A DNA stretch of 64,000 nucleotides from positions 507,058 through 571,057 of the forward strand of contig JAKLJL010000002.1 in NCBI GenBank assembly GCA_023151185.1. The letters run 5' to 3'. Position 1 is the stretch's first letter. Each line of letters begins with the position of its first letter. Of the stretch, positions 36,016 through 46,400 are shown in pieces. A model generated the notes under the pieces. That model did no database searches, was not told the DNA's origin, and worked only from the letters and a program-made list of their open reading frames with translations. Source of the stretch: Bacteroidota bacterium. Lineage in GTDB: Bacteria; Bacteroidota; JABWAT01. The position numbers and the translations under genes were made by a program.

Positions 36016-37049
36016 AATCAATCATTCTGCTTTTTATAACGGCCTTTTCTGCCTTAACCGCCCGGGCAGGTCAGGATACTCTTTTTGTCGGATGGTATAA
36101 TGTTGAAAATCTGTTCGACCCCATCAACAACCCAAACGCTTATAACCAGGCTGAGGGAAACGGGGATGATGAATACATTCCCGGATCAAAATCAGACTGG
36201 ACGGCTGAACGGTATGAAACCAAACTGAAAAACCTGGCCTGGGTTATCAACAGCATGAATAACGGAAAAGGCCCCGATGTACTGGGAGTTTGTGAAGTTG
36301 AAAATCAGAATGTTCTCTGGGATCTGATCAACAAGTATCTGGATATCAAGACTTACAGCCTGGTTTATAAAGAAAGTCAGGACGGAAGAAGTATTGATGT
36401 TGCCCTTATTTACCGGAATGACAAACTGAAATGGGATTGGATGAAAGCCTACAGTGTCCAGATCGAGGAAAACAAACGGCCAACCCGGGATGTCATTTTT
36501 GCAAAATTCACGTCAAACGGGCTGCCGGTTTATTTTTCTGTCAATCACTGGCCGTCAAAAAGCGGTGGTGCTGAGGCGTCTGAACCGTACCGGGAAAAAG
36601 CTGCAGAAAGAACCCGTGAAGGAGTTTCTGAAATTCTGGCCTCCGATCCTGCAGCCGACATTCTTCTGATGGGTGATTTCAACTGCAACCCCGATGAAAG
36701 CCCGTTGCAAAAGACCCTCGGGGCACTTTCTGTTTCGGATGCCGGGAAAAATCCAGCCGGACTTTACAATCTGACCTGGCCGTTATGGAATCCGGAAACC
36801 ACCGGAACTCTGCAGTATAAAGGAAAATGGGATCTGATCGACAATTTTATCGGATCGTCAGGACTGCTTGATAAAAAGGGATTTCGCTTTCTGGACGGAT
36901 CTGTTTCAATTATCAACAATCCGGAACTGAAGGAAAAGGAAGGAAAATATGCCGGCTCTCCGTTCCGGACCTATGCCGGAGCTAAATACCTTGGCGGATA
37001 TTCTGACCACTTTGCAATTACACTGAAACTGGTTACTAGTGATAAATAG
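36012..37049 (+). CDS. Secreted endonuclease/exonuclease/phosphatase family protein
   Basis: 345 aa. Signal peptide 1-20 (ending TARAGQ). The EEP fold is shown by WYNVENLFD, LGVCEVENQNVLWDL (metal Glu), FSVNHWPSKSGG (catalytic His), LLMGDFNCNPDE (Asp/Asn) and YSDHFAITL (final Asp-His). Probably a periplasmic or secreted nuclease or phosphodiesterase; the natural substrate cannot be told. ATG overlaps the glnE stop (ATGA), so it is translationally coupled, although functions look unrelated. Confidence 0.88.
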   Translation: MKSIILLFITAFSALTARAGQDTLFVGWYNVENLFDPINNPNAYNQAEGNGDDEYIPGSKSDWTAERYETKLKNLAWVINSMNNGKGPDVLGVCEVENQNVLWDLINKYLDIKTYSLVYKESQDGRSIDVALIYRNDKLKWDWMKAYSVQIEENKRPTRDVIFAKFTSNGLPVYFSVNHWPSKSGGAEASEPYREKAAERTREGVSEILASDPAADILLMGDFNCNPDESPLQKTLGALSVSDAGKNPAGLYNLTWPLWNPETTGTLQYKGKWDLIDNFIGSSGLLDKKGFRFLDGSVSIINNPELKEKEGKYAGSPFRTYAGAKYLGGYSDHFAITLKLVTSDK

Positions 37050-37075
37050 GTTAAAAAAATAAGATTTTGGAATTA

Positions 37076-37204
37076 TTTACAGACTTCCCTCTTTTTTAAA
37101 AAGGGATTGGGGATGGTTTCCAATGGATTTTGAGAAAACATCCAAACTAATTCTTTCCGAAGGTATCCGGGAAATTCTTCCTTTTATAGGAGGGGAACTG
37201 TAAA
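37076..37204. repeat. MITE-like element with imperfect terminal inverted repeats
   Basis: The left end reads TTTACAGACTTCCCTC then TTTTTTAAAAAGGG; the right end, read on the other strand, is TTTACAGTTCCCCTCC then TATAAAAGG. The outer seven bases match exactly and the rest match with small gaps. 129 bp, non-coding, in the gap between the nuclease and MFS genes. No clear target duplication and no second copy noticed in this window. Confidence 0.4.
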
Positions 37205-37244
37205 GTTTTAACCTGTAAGTGGTAATAAGTCCAAGTTTATAAAC

Positions 37245-37271
37245 AAAAAACCCGTCAAAAACGGGTTTTTT
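37245..37271. terminator. Bidirectional intrinsic terminator
   Basis: AAAAAACCCGT (37245-37255), loop CAAAA, ACGGGTTTTTT (37261-37271). Placed between the convergent nuclease and MFS genes. Confidence 0.9.
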
Positions 37272-37291
37272 TGTTTGTCTGTAAGAAAGTA

Positions 37292-38608
37292 TCAGGCTTT
37301 AACGTCGTGAGTATCTTTAACAAAGACAACCGTCACACCGGCCAGCGCCATAGAAACACCTGCCACACCCAGCATCCAGACCGGATCGCTTCCCAGCCAT
37401 CCCAGAATCAGGGAGCCTAGGAAACCCGCAGCAATCTGCGGAATGGTAATAGTTGCATTGAAAATCCCCATGTAAACCCCCATTTTTGAAGCAGGCAGGG
37501 CAGCAGACAGGATCGCATAGGGCATAGCCAGAATTGCAGCCCAGGCTATTCCAACTCCCAGCATGGAAACAAATAATCCATACTGATCTCCGATAAAGAC
37601 AATCGAAAAAAGTCCGGCGCCACCAGCCAGAAGAGAGAAACTGTAAATGGTTTTCCGGCCAAAAGTACCTGCCAGTTTGGGTAAAGCAAGTGAGTAAAGT
37701 GCTGCGAAAACACTGTAGACCGCAAAAATAACCCCGGTCCAGTTACCAGCTTCATTAAATTCCTTCGAGAGGGAATCTGTTGTTCCCCAGATATTGGAAG
37801 CAATTCCGGATGTTGTGTAAACCCACATCAGGAACAGTGAAAACCAGGAGAAGAACTGGACAATCCCAAGTTCATACATGGTCGCCGGAATGGTTTTCAG
37901 AATGTCGATAAAAGAGGATTTTTCCTTTTCTTCGCTGGTAATGTTGTTGTATTTTTCGTATTCCTCCGGTGGAAATTCCTTGGTTGTAAAGGCCGTCCAG
38001 AGTACTGAAATCAAAAGTGCAGACCCTCCAAAATAAAAGGCCCAGATGACCGAGTCAGCTACTTTCTCTCCGGCCCCCGGCTCATTGGCAACACCAGCCC
38101 AGGTCAGAACAAACGGAAGCAGTGACCCGACAACAGCCCCGACATTGATGAGAAAGCTCTGAATGGAATATCCGATATTTCTCTGTTCATCATTAACCAT
38201 ATCCCCGACCAGGGCTCTGAACGGCTGCATGGTCACATTAAAGGCTGTATCCATCAGCAACAGCATGGTTGCTCCAAAAAACACACCCGGCAGCAGATAG
38301 GAAAAGGCCTCAGAGTTAGGCATAAAAAACATAGCCAAAGCCGAAACAATGGCACCGCCCAGAATAAAAGGAACCCGGCGGCCCAGTCGGGTCCAGGTTT
38401 TATCACTCGACAGACCGACAATCGGCTGAACCAGAAGTCCGGCAAACGGTGCAGCAAGCCAGAAATAGCTAAGCTGGTGAACATCTGCCCCTAAGGCAGA
38501 AAGAATCCGGCTGGTATTCCCATTCTGAAGCGAATAGCCAATCTGCACACCCAGAAAGCCAAAGCTTAAGTTCCAGATTTGCCAAAAAGTGAGTTTGGGT
38601 TTAGTCAT
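37292..38608 (-). CDS. MFS transporter, SLC45/sucrose-maltose type
   Basis: 438 aa, about twelve hydrophobic segments. The loop 2-3 motif SDKTWTRLGRRVPFILGG, the N-terminal FWQIWNLSFGFLGVQIGYSLQNGNTSRI and a long central cytoplasmic loop (residues about 195-230, PPEEYEKYNN) match bacterial proteins annotated as sugar (maltose/sucrose-like) H+ symporters. The substrate is inferred from family only. ATG 38608 has AGGGA about 10 nt upstream; the frame's upstream extension to 38662 is not membrane-like. Single gene behind recQ. Confidence 0.85.
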   Translation of the reverse strand: MTKPKLTFWQIWNLSFGFLGVQIGYSLQNGNTSRILSALGADVHQLSYFWLAAPFAGLLVQPIVGLSSDKTWTRLGRRVPFILGGAIVSALAMFFMPNSEAFSYLLPGVFFGATMLLLMDTAFNVTMQPFRALVGDMVNDEQRNIGYSIQSFLINVGAVVGSLLPFVLTWAGVANEPGAGEKVADSVIWAFYFGGSALLISVLWTAFTTKEFPPEEYEKYNNITSEEKEKSSFIDILKTIPATMYELGIVQFFSWFSLFLMWVYTTSGIASNIWGTTDSLSKEFNEAGNWTGVIFAVYSVFAALYSLALPKLAGTFGRKTIYSFSLLAGGAGLFSIVFIGDQYGLFVSMLGVGIAWAAILAMPYAILSAALPASKMGVYMGIFNATITIPQIAAGFLGSLILGWLGSDPVWMLGVAGVSMALAGVTVVFVKDTHDVKA

Positions 38609-38697
38609 AACTTGTTTCCCTTTGTTAAAAATTGCCGGGTAAAGGTAGGCTGAACCGATCACTTTTGCAACCAGCAGCCCGTAAAAGCGGTTTCAGT

Positions 38698-40152
38698 CTA
38701 TCCGGCTGAACCGGACTGGCAGGTATCGCATTGCCCGCAGGGTTTCCCGTCAGGATACCCGAACCAGGATTCCAGAAACTGGCGCCTGCAGCCGTCCTCC
38801 CTTACATAGCTGAGAATGGCGTAGAGCTTTTTCCTGTCCATATCCAGTTTTTTCTTCAGGTAAGTTTCATCATCCAGTTCTTCAGGCAGATCAGCAACAA
38901 TTTCCAGGTTTCGTTTTTCGAGAGAACCAGCAGTTACTCCAAACCGGTCCAGAATTCCAAGAGCAGTCTCAATCCGGAAATCCTTTTTCGATTTGAAATG
39001 AAGCTGTTCCCTTAAAAAATCAATTCCGATTGCATTCACCTCAAGGGAAGACACCGCCAGCAAACTGTATAAACGATAGTAAAATCCGGCATCCGGATTT
39101 GCCCATCTCAGAAACTCGTGCTGTGTTTCCAGATCTTCCTGCTGGTAAATCAGTAAACATAAAGCTGGATTCCCATCCCGGCCGGCCCTCCCGGTTTCCT
39201 GATAGTAGCTTTCGGGTGATCCTGGAACTTCGGCATGAATCACAAACCGGATATCCGGCTTATCAATTCCCATCCCAAACGCATTGGTAGCCAGAATCAG
39301 AGAATCCGAACCGGAAATAAAGTCCCTTAAAACCCGTTTCCGGTGCTGATCAGTCAGCTTGCCGTGATAAGTTAAATGAGGAATGCCCCGGCTTTGAAGC
39401 CAGTGACTGAATTTTTCAAGTGTCGAAATCAGGGAAAAATAAATTATCCCGGTACCCGGGTAGGTGTTTCTTGCGGAAAGGATGAGTTCCTGCCTGGATT
39501 TTTCATCCCAGACTTCTGCAACTTCAAGTTTAAGATTTTCCCGGCGGATTCCATCCGAAAAAATACGGGTTGTTTCCGGATCAAGATTCAGTTTTTTAAG
39601 GATATCTTTCTGAACCTCATGAGTTGCTGTTGCCGTCAGTGCCAGCGTAAGGGGATTTCCGATCAGAGCTCTGAATTCACCGATTCTGGAATAATCCGGA
39701 CGAAAATCATGCCCCCATTCTGAAATACAATGGGCTTCATCAATAGCCAGAAGGTCAATTCTGGCCATCCGGATTGCCTCGGCGAATTCCGGTTTTCTGA
39801 ACCGTTCGGGGGTGACATAAAGCAGCTTCAGTTTACCGTCGATGAACTGCCGGACCCGTTTCTCCCTGTCCTCCCGTGAAACTGTTGAATTGATGTAAGA
39901 AGCGGCAACACCCCGTTTTCGTAATGCATCCGCCTGATCCTGCATGAGGGCAATCAGCGGGCTGATCACCAAAGTGCCTCCTTCAAAGCACAGAGCCGGA
40001 ATTTGATAGCACAATGATTTACCGCCGCCTGTCGGCATCAGAACCAAGGCCGGTAATTGGTCATCGACCAGCCTGCGGATGATATCCTGCTGTTTGCCCC
40101 TGAAGGAGTCAAATCCGAACACTGACTTAAGAATTTTGCCGGGATCCTGCAA
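38698..40152 (-). CDS. recQ: ATP-dependent DNA helicase RecQ, short form lacking HRDC
   Basis: 484 aa superfamily 2 helicase. Walker A PTGGGKSLCYQIP, DEAH in AIDEAHCISEWGHDFRPDY, motif III LTATAT, motif VI QETGRAGRDG, and a C-terminal zinc site (CRRQFLESWFG...CGQCDTC). It ends there, so the winged-helix is short and the HRDC domain absent, as in several FCB RecQ paralogues. The start is probably TTG at 40152 (MQDPGKILKSVFG) because AGGAGG lies 5 nt before it; another TTG at 40176 has no such site. Divergent from tetR. Confidence 0.92.
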   Translation of the reverse strand: MQDPGKILKSVFGFDSFRGKQQDIIRRLVDDQLPALVLMPTGGGKSLCYQIPALCFEGGTLVISPLIALMQDQADALRKRGVAASYINSTVSREDREKRVRQFIDGKLKLLYVTPERFRKPEFAEAIRMARIDLLAIDEAHCISEWGHDFRPDYSRIGEFRALIGNPLTLALTATATHEVQKDILKKLNLDPETTRIFSDGIRRENLKLEVAEVWDEKSRQELILSARNTYPGTGIIYFSLISTLEKFSHWLQSRGIPHLTYHGKLTDQHRKRVLRDFISGSDSLILATNAFGMGIDKPDIRFVIHAEVPGSPESYYQETGRAGRDGNPALCLLIYQQEDLETQHEFLRWANPDAGFYYRLYSLLAVSSLEVNAIGIDFLREQLHFKSKKDFRIETALGILDRFGVTAGSLEKRNLEIVADLPEELDDETYLKKKLDMDRKKLYAILSYVREDGCRRQFLESWFGYPDGKPCGQCDTCQSGSAG

Positions 40153-40279
40153 AGCACCTCCTGTTTCACTCTGCAAAAATCAGCTTTTATCTGTCCGTTC
40201 TAAAATCCTGTCCGTAAAAAACCAATCCGGGAATGAAAATTCCGGATTTTTGAATCAGGGAAAAAAACAATAAACACTA

Positions 40280-40308
40280 TTGACTTACTAAACACTGTTC
40301 AGTATCTT
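40280..40308 (+). promoter_or_regulatory. tetR promoter with embedded 17-bp palindromic operator
   Basis: TTGACT (40280-40285), 17-nt spacer, TATCTT (40303-40308), 20 nt before the tetR start. The perfect palindrome ACTAAACACTGTTCAGT (40287-40303; half-sites ACTnAACA/TGTTnAGT) fills the spacer and touches the -10. A near-identical site precedes tolC at 40963, so this is very likely the TetR operator and gives autoregulation. Confidence 0.75.
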
Positions 40309-40328
40309 CGTTTCCGAAAGGATTTACT

Positions 40329-40946
40329 ATGTCCATTGCGGAACGGAAAGAACGGGAAAAACAGGAAATGAAAAACCTGATCATCCAGGGAGCCATGGAG
40401 GTTTTTCTGGAACTGGGGTATGAAAAAACCTCGATCAGGACCATTGCTGACCGGATTGACTACAGCCCGGCAACAATTTACCTGTATTTCAAGGATAAAG
40501 ATTCTCTGTTTCTGGAAGTTCAGCACGTTTCATTCGGACTGCTGATTCAGGAAATGGCCGGCCTTGCAGATCTGGACGATCCGGTTTCCCAGCTCAGGGA
40601 AATGGGCTACCGGTATCTTCAGTTTGGAATTGAACATCCGGAGCATTATGACCTGATGTTCATTATCAATGATCCGCTGGTTTGTCTGATGGAAGATGAA
40701 AAGGAATGGCACAACGGGCACCAGATGTATCAGGTTCTGGTCGGCGTGGTTGAAAGATGCATTCAGTGCAACCTGATCCGGATGACGGATCCGCAACTGG
40801 CCACATTAATGATCTGGTCAACTGTTCACGGTCTGGTTGCTCTTCACTGCCGGAACCGGTTATGGGCGGTAGGAATTTCGCCCGAAACCATGCCATCAAT
40901 CGGAAAATCTTACATCGATCAGTTTATTGAAACCATCCGGACTTAA
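40329..40946 (+). CDS. TetR family transcriptional repressor of the efflux operon
   Basis: 205 aa. Helix-turn-helix at about residues 28-55: ELGYEKTSIRTIADRIDYSPATIYLYFKDKDSLF is the classical TetR DNA-binding pattern. The ligand-binding part (about 60-200) is helical with two Cys-containing segments and LMIWSTVHGLVALHCRNRL. AAAGGA lies 7 nt before the ATG. It lies 51 bp upstream of tolC on the same strand; matching operators at both promoters indicate repression of itself and of tolC-MFP-RND, relieved by an efflux substrate. Confidence 0.93.
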   Translation: MSIAERKEREKQEMKNLIIQGAMEVFLELGYEKTSIRTIADRIDYSPATIYLYFKDKDSLFLEVQHVSFGLLIQEMAGLADLDDPVSQLREMGYRYLQFGIEHPEHYDLMFIINDPLVCLMEDEKEWHNGHQMYQVLVGVVERCIQCNLIRMTDPQLATLMIWSTVHGLVALHCRNRLWAVGISPETMPSIGKSYIDQFIETIRT

Positions 40947-40962
40947 AAAAATTTTCCCTCCA

Positions 40963-40979
40963 ACTAAACAGTGTTCACT
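40963..40979. promoter_or_regulatory. Second TetR operator, upstream of the efflux operon
   Basis: ACTAAACAGTGTTCACT: same half-sites as the tetR operator with one arm mismatch. It directly precedes a -10-like TATATAAA (40979-40986) and lies 19 bp before the tolC start. Confidence 0.72.
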
Positions 40980-40997
40980 ATATAAACAACGGATACC

Positions 40998-42344
40998 ATG
41001 AAAACACACTTCACTTTTCTGTTTGTAATTCTGCAAACGGTCTCAGGTTTGGGCCAGACACCCGTTCTGGATGCCTATTTGGCACGGGGACTGGAACAAA
41101 ACAAATCACTGCGGCAAGCCTCCCTTCTGAAGGAAAAAGAACTGTTTGCCAACCGGGAGGCCATCAGCCTTTTCTTTCCCACAGTTACGGCCGGCGGCGA
41201 TTATCTTGACGCATCCGGTGGGCGGTCGATTACCTTTCCGGTGGGTGATCTGATGAATCCGGTTTACTCGGCATTGAATCAAATGACCGGAACGCAATCC
41301 TTCCCTACCATCCAAAATCAGGAATTTCAGTTGAATCCCGAAAATTACTATGATGCCAGAGTCAGGGTTAGTGTGCCGCTGGTCAACACAGATATCTGGT
41401 ACAATCATCAGATCAGATCCGGAATGCTTGATCTGCAGACGGCCGAAGAAAATCTGGTACGCCAGGCGGTTTCTGCTTTGATCAAAACCCGGTACTTCCA
41501 GGCCATTCAGGCCCATGAAGCGGTGAAGATTGTTGAAAAGGGTGTCGGAACGGCCCGGGAAAACCTCAGAATCACCGAAAAACTGAAGGAAAACGGACTG
41601 GCTGCTGCTTCAGCACTTTCCCGGTCCCGCAGTGAAGTTTCCAGGCTGGAAACTCTTCTTCAGGAACAGCAAATTCTGGCAGAAACGGCACGTGCCCAAT
41701 TCAATCAGACTGTCGGCCTGGCCTCCGAAACACCGCTTGAAACTGACAGCCTGGTGGTAGCAGAAAGACTCAGCTTTCCCGAACCGGAGTCACTCCAGCA
41801 ACCCAGGGAAGAAATCAAAAAACTGGAAGCATCCGTCCGGATCCGGAATTCAGAAAACAGCTTAAACTCGGCGTTCTGGATTCCGAAAGTGGCTGCATTC
41901 GCAGATATCGGATCGCAGGGAACCGACTGGAAGTTTAATGAATCAACTCGGTACACTCAGGTCGGCCTGACTTTATCCTGGTCGCTGAATACAGGACTGG
42001 GAGACTACTGGAAAATCAGACAGTCCTCCTCCGGGGTGGAGGCAGCCCGCCTCCAGCTTGCTGATTTTGCTGAACAGCTCCAGATCGAATCTGACGCCAT
42101 CCGGAAAAATTACCTGCTTTCACTGAAGCAGTATCAAAGCCGGAAATCAGAAAAACTGGCTGCCTCAGAGTATTACCGTGAAATCAGTCTGAAATATCAA
42201 GCCGGGAACGCCTTATTTATTGAATTACTGGATGCTCAGAACCAACTGATTTCTGCCGGACTGCAACAGAATATCGCCTATTATCAAGTGCTGATCCGGC
42301 TGGCAGATTACCGGCGGGTCACCGGAAACCTTTCCTCATTTTAA
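40998..42344 (+). CDS. TolC-family outer-membrane efflux protein
   Basis: 448 aa. Signal peptide 1-19 (ending GLGQ), then two repeats of the long coiled-coil and barrel plan; typical segments are the N-terminal DAYLARGLEQNKSLRQA and the C-terminal EISLKYQAGNALFIELLDAQNQLISAG. Forms the outer-membrane duct of the tripartite pump whose adaptor and RND pump are encoded next. 14 bp separate it from the adaptor gene. Confidence 0.92.
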   Translation: MKTHFTFLFVILQTVSGLGQTPVLDAYLARGLEQNKSLRQASLLKEKELFANREAISLFFPTVTAGGDYLDASGGRSITFPVGDLMNPVYSALNQMTGTQSFPTIQNQEFQLNPENYYDARVRVSVPLVNTDIWYNHQIRSGMLDLQTAEENLVRQAVSALIKTRYFQAIQAHEAVKIVEKGVGTARENLRITEKLKENGLAAASALSRSRSEVSRLETLLQEQQILAETARAQFNQTVGLASETPLETDSLVVAERLSFPEPESLQQPREEIKKLEASVRIRNSENSLNSAFWIPKVAAFADIGSQGTDWKFNESTRYTQVGLTLSWSLNTGLGDYWKIRQSSSGVEAARLQLADFAEQLQIESDAIRKNYLLSLKQYQSRKSEKLAASEYYREISLKYQAGNALFIELLDAQNQLISAGLQQNIAYYQVLIRLADYRRVTGNLSSF

Positions 42345-42364
42345 AACAGAAACAGGATGTGAAT

Positions 42365-43441
42365 ATGACAACTTTGAACCGGCTTTTCAGCCAAAGAACT
42401 CTGGTCTTTTATATACTTGCCATCACCTCAGCTATTTCCCTGCTGGTCTGGATGACCGCCTGCCAAAGCAAAGCCGAAGGAGAACCTGTTTCAGGTGATG
42501 ACCCTGTTGCCGTTCAGATGGCGCCGGTCAGCCGGGTAACTGACTCACAGCCAATTTGGGTTTCTGGTGTGATTTCGGGAAAAGAGGAAGCTAAACTCTC
42601 CTTTAAAACCGGCGGAATCATCCGGGATATACCCGTAAGTGAAGGGCAGACAGTTAAAAAAGGACAACTGCTGGCCACTCTTGATCTGACCGAAATCGGT
42701 GCCCTTGCCGTCCAGGCTGATGAAATGGTGCAGAAGGCCGAACGGGACCTGCAGCGGGCAGAAAAACTCTACCGTGATTCAGTGATCACCCGTGAACAAA
42801 TTGAAAATGCCCGGACCGGGTACACAGTGGCTCAGAAAAACCGTGACATTGCCGGTTTTAACCGGGAATATTCTGAAATCAGGGCGCCATTCTCAGGGAA
42901 GGTTTTGGTTAAACTCATGGCAAAGGGAGAACTGGCAGGCCCGGGTGCTCCCGTCCTGATTCTCTCTTCCTCGGATGCCGGAAACTGGATTCTGAAAACC
43001 GGGATAACCGATCAGGACTGGGTCCGGATTTCAGTCGGGTTAAAGGCTCAGGTCATCCCGGATGCTACGAAGGACACACTTCAGGCCAGGGTTACCTCGG
43101 TTTCAGACGGAGTCAGTCCCGTTTCAGGATTGATTTCGGCAGAACTGACTTTAGACCAACCAAAATCAAAACTGGCTTCCGGCCTTTTTGCATCCGCCAA
43201 AATACTAACCGGTACCTCAAGCTTTCTGGCCGTCCCGATTGAAGCTCTTGTTGAAGGAAACCAGAATGATGCCTTCGTTTATACCGTTTCAGATGGAAAA
43301 GCTGTCCGGATTCCGGTTCAGGTCGCCTATCTGGCCGGAAACCAGGCGGTTATCCGGAAAGGGCTTGAAGGGGTATCAGAAGTTGTAACCCGCGGATCCG
43401 CATTTCTGACCGGCGGAATTCCGGTTCAGGTTAATAACTGA
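42365..43441 (+). CDS. RND efflux adaptor (membrane fusion protein), lipoprotein
   Basis: 358 aa. Lipobox-like MTAC near residue 36, then the HlyD/MFP plan: barrel-sandwich half GIIRDIPVSEGQTVKKGQLLATLD, an alpha-hairpin (about 115-150, KAERDLQRAEKLYRDSVITREQIENA), the second lipoyl half IRAPFSGKVLVKLMAKGELAGPG, beta-barrel and membrane-proximal domains. A GTG at 42359 is possible but ATG 42365 has the better AGGA spacing (7 nt). 13 bp before the RND pump gene. Confidence 0.92.
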   Translation: MTTLNRLFSQRTLVFYILAITSAISLLVWMTACQSKAEGEPVSGDDPVAVQMAPVSRVTDSQPIWVSGVISGKEEAKLSFKTGGIIRDIPVSEGQTVKKGQLLATLDLTEIGALAVQADEMVQKAERDLQRAEKLYRDSVITREQIENARTGYTVAQKNRDIAGFNREYSEIRAPFSGKVLVKLMAKGELAGPGAPVLILSSSDAGNWILKTGITDQDWVRISVGLKAQVIPDATKDTLQARVTSVSDGVSPVSGLISAELTLDQPKSKLASGLFASAKILTGTSSFLAVPIEALVEGNQNDAFVYTVSDGKAVRIPVQVAYLAGNQAVIRKGLEGVSEVVTRGSAFLTGGIPVQVNN

Positions 43442-43454
43442 CAGGGAGACTGAC

Positions 43455-46400
43455 ATGAAGTGGATAGAATTTGCGGTTAAAAATTACCGGTTTACCCTGA
43501 TCACCTTTTTAGGAGCTTTATCACTGGGAATTTACTCTCTGATGACCATGCCCCGGGGTGAAGATCCAGAAACCCACATGCCGGCGTTTGTTATTACGGC
43601 TGTTTACCCGGGTGCCTCCCCTGCCGATATGGAAGAACAGGTTGCAGAACCGATTGAAAACAAAATTCATGAACTGAAAAACATCAATAAACTGACCAGC
43701 GATTGTTACGACGGCTTGTGTGTAATTTACACGGAATATGAATTTGGGGTGGACCCTGAAGAAAAACTGCAGGAGCTGACCCGGGTGGTCAACTCAGCAG
43801 AAAATGAACTCCCGAAAGATCTGGCTGTTTTGAAAATATCTCAATGGTCACCACTGGACGTCAGTATTTACCAAATCGGATTTACTAGTGAAACGGCCTC
43901 CTTTTCTGAATTGAAAAAGCAAACCGATGACCTTAAGGATAAACTGGAGAAAATCCAGTCTATCCGGAATGTCAAAATCTGGGGGTTGCCTGAACAGGAA
44001 GTCCGGGTAGAACTTCGGCCTGAAAAAATGGCACAGTACCAGGTCCCGGTTCAGGCCGTATTGGGTGCACTCGAAAGCGAAGCTGTGAATATTCCCGGTG
44101 GAACAGTAACTGCCGGAAGCCGGAAGTTTAATGTAAAAACCTCTGGCAACCTGGCTTCGGCAGAAGATGTTGGCAACACAGTCGTTTTTTCGGAAGGCGG
44201 CAAAACCCTCCGGCTGAAAGATCTGGCAAACGTGTCGCTGGCCTATCAGGAAAGAACCCACCTAACCCGGCAGAACGGCTTCAGATCAGTCTTTCTGACG
44301 GTTAATATGAAAGAAGGAAAAAATATTCTGGCCATTGAAGACGAGGTTAATCCGGTTCTGGACTCCTTTGAAAAAAGCCTTCCTCCAACCGTCAGAATGG
44401 AGAAAATTTTTATTCAGTCCGATAGTGTCAAAACCCGGCTGCTTCGCCTGGCCACTGATTTTACCATTGCCATTTTACTTGTGCTTTTAACCTTGCTGCC
44501 GCTTGGTGGCCGGGCTTCACTGGTCGTTATGATTTCCATTCCGCTTTCTCTGGCAATCGGGCTGACGATTGTAAACCTGCTGGGTTTCACGATCAACCAG
44601 CTTTCCATTGTGGGGATGATAATTGCACTCGGACTGTTGGTTGATGACAGCATTGTGGTCGTAGAAAATATTGAACGGTTTCTCAGGAAAGGGACAACTC
44701 CGTTTCAGGCAGCCATCCAGGCAACAGGTCAGATCAGTTCGGCAGTTGTCGGGACGACCATTTTGCTTATTTTGTCTTTCGTCCCGCTGGCCTGGTTACC
44801 CGGCGGCGCCGGCGATTTTATTAAAAGCCTTCCGGTGGCTGTAATGGCCACTGTTTTTGCCTCAATGCTGGTATCCTTGACCATTGTCCCGTTTCTGGCA
44901 AGCAAACTCCTGACAAAACACAAAAATCCGGAAGGTAACTTTGCACTGAGGACCCTGAAAAAACTCATTGCCGGTTCGTATTCCAAAGTTCTGGACAGGT
45001 CGCTTCAAAACCCGAAAACAACGTTGGTTTATGCCGGTCTGATTTTTACCGGGTCGCTTTTTTTGATTCCTGTTGTCGGGACAAGCCTGTTTCCAAAATC
45101 AGAACGGCCCATGTTCCGGATCGAGATTTCCACACCCGAAGGAACCAGTCTGCAGGCAACTGACTCAGTTGCCTATTGGGTCGAATCAGTAATCCGGACT
45201 GAACCGCTTGTTGAAAAATTTTCAACCAATGTGGGCAAAGGAAATCCGCAGGTTTATTATAATGTCATGCAGAATAATGAAGCCGAAAATTTTGCCGAGA
45301 TTTTCATTCAGTTGAAACAGGTCGAGACCTCTGAGAAAAATGAAGTCATCAGTTCACTGCGTGAAAAACTAAAATTCTATCCGAATGCAAAAATCCAGGT
45401 TAAGGACTTTGAACAGGGAACCCCGATTGAGGCCCCGATTGCCTTCCGGATTGTTGGAGAAAATCTGGATACTCTCAGAAAGGTTGCTTTCGATATTGAA
45501 GATATTCTCAGAAAAACCGACGGAACCCTGTATGTTACCAATCCGCTTCAGATTCTTCCGACCGACCTTCGGGTTAAAATCAACCGTGAAAAAGCGGGCC
45601 TGATGGGAATTCCTGCTGCAACAGTTGACCAGATCGTCAGAATGGGGATCTCCGGACTTCAGACCGGTTTTATCCGGGATGAAGCGGGCGATGAACATCC
45701 GGTGGTGGTAACCATGCCCAAGACAGGAAGAACCCAGGATTTATCCGTTTTTGACCGTCTCTATGTATCCAACCTTCAGGGCACCCAGATCCCGCTGAAA
45801 CAAATTGCTACCGTTCAGATGGAGACTTCCCCCAACCAGATCCGGCATTATATGAAAGAACGGTTTGCGGTTGTTTCAACCTTTGTAAAACCGGGCATCA
45901 ACGTGGCTGAAAAAAACGCTGAAATAGTCGGTAAACTGGAAGCTTACCGGTGGCCAAACGGGTTCACCTATCAGATCAGTGGCGAAGAAGAAAGCCGGAA
46001 TGAGAGTTTTGGCGGAATCGGGACAGTCGTTTTGCTGACCATTTTCGGGTTTATCGGGGTCCTGATTCTCGAGTTTAAAACCTTTAAAAGTATCCTTATT
46101 GTGCTGTCAGTTGTACCGCTCGGGATGGTTGGTGCCATTTTAATGCTCCTGATTTCGGGTGAAACATTTTCCTTCACGGCCACAATCGGGATGATTGCCC
46201 TTGTTGGTCTGGAGATAAAAAATTCTCTGTTGCTGGTGGATTTTACCAATCAGCTCAGAAAAAACGGCAGATCGCTTGAAGAAGCCATCCGGGAGGCAGG
46301 CGAAATCCGGTTCATTCCGATTCTGCTCACAACCATTACCGCAATCGGGGGATTATTGCCCCTGGTAATTGAGTATAACCAACTCTATTCACCGCTTGCC

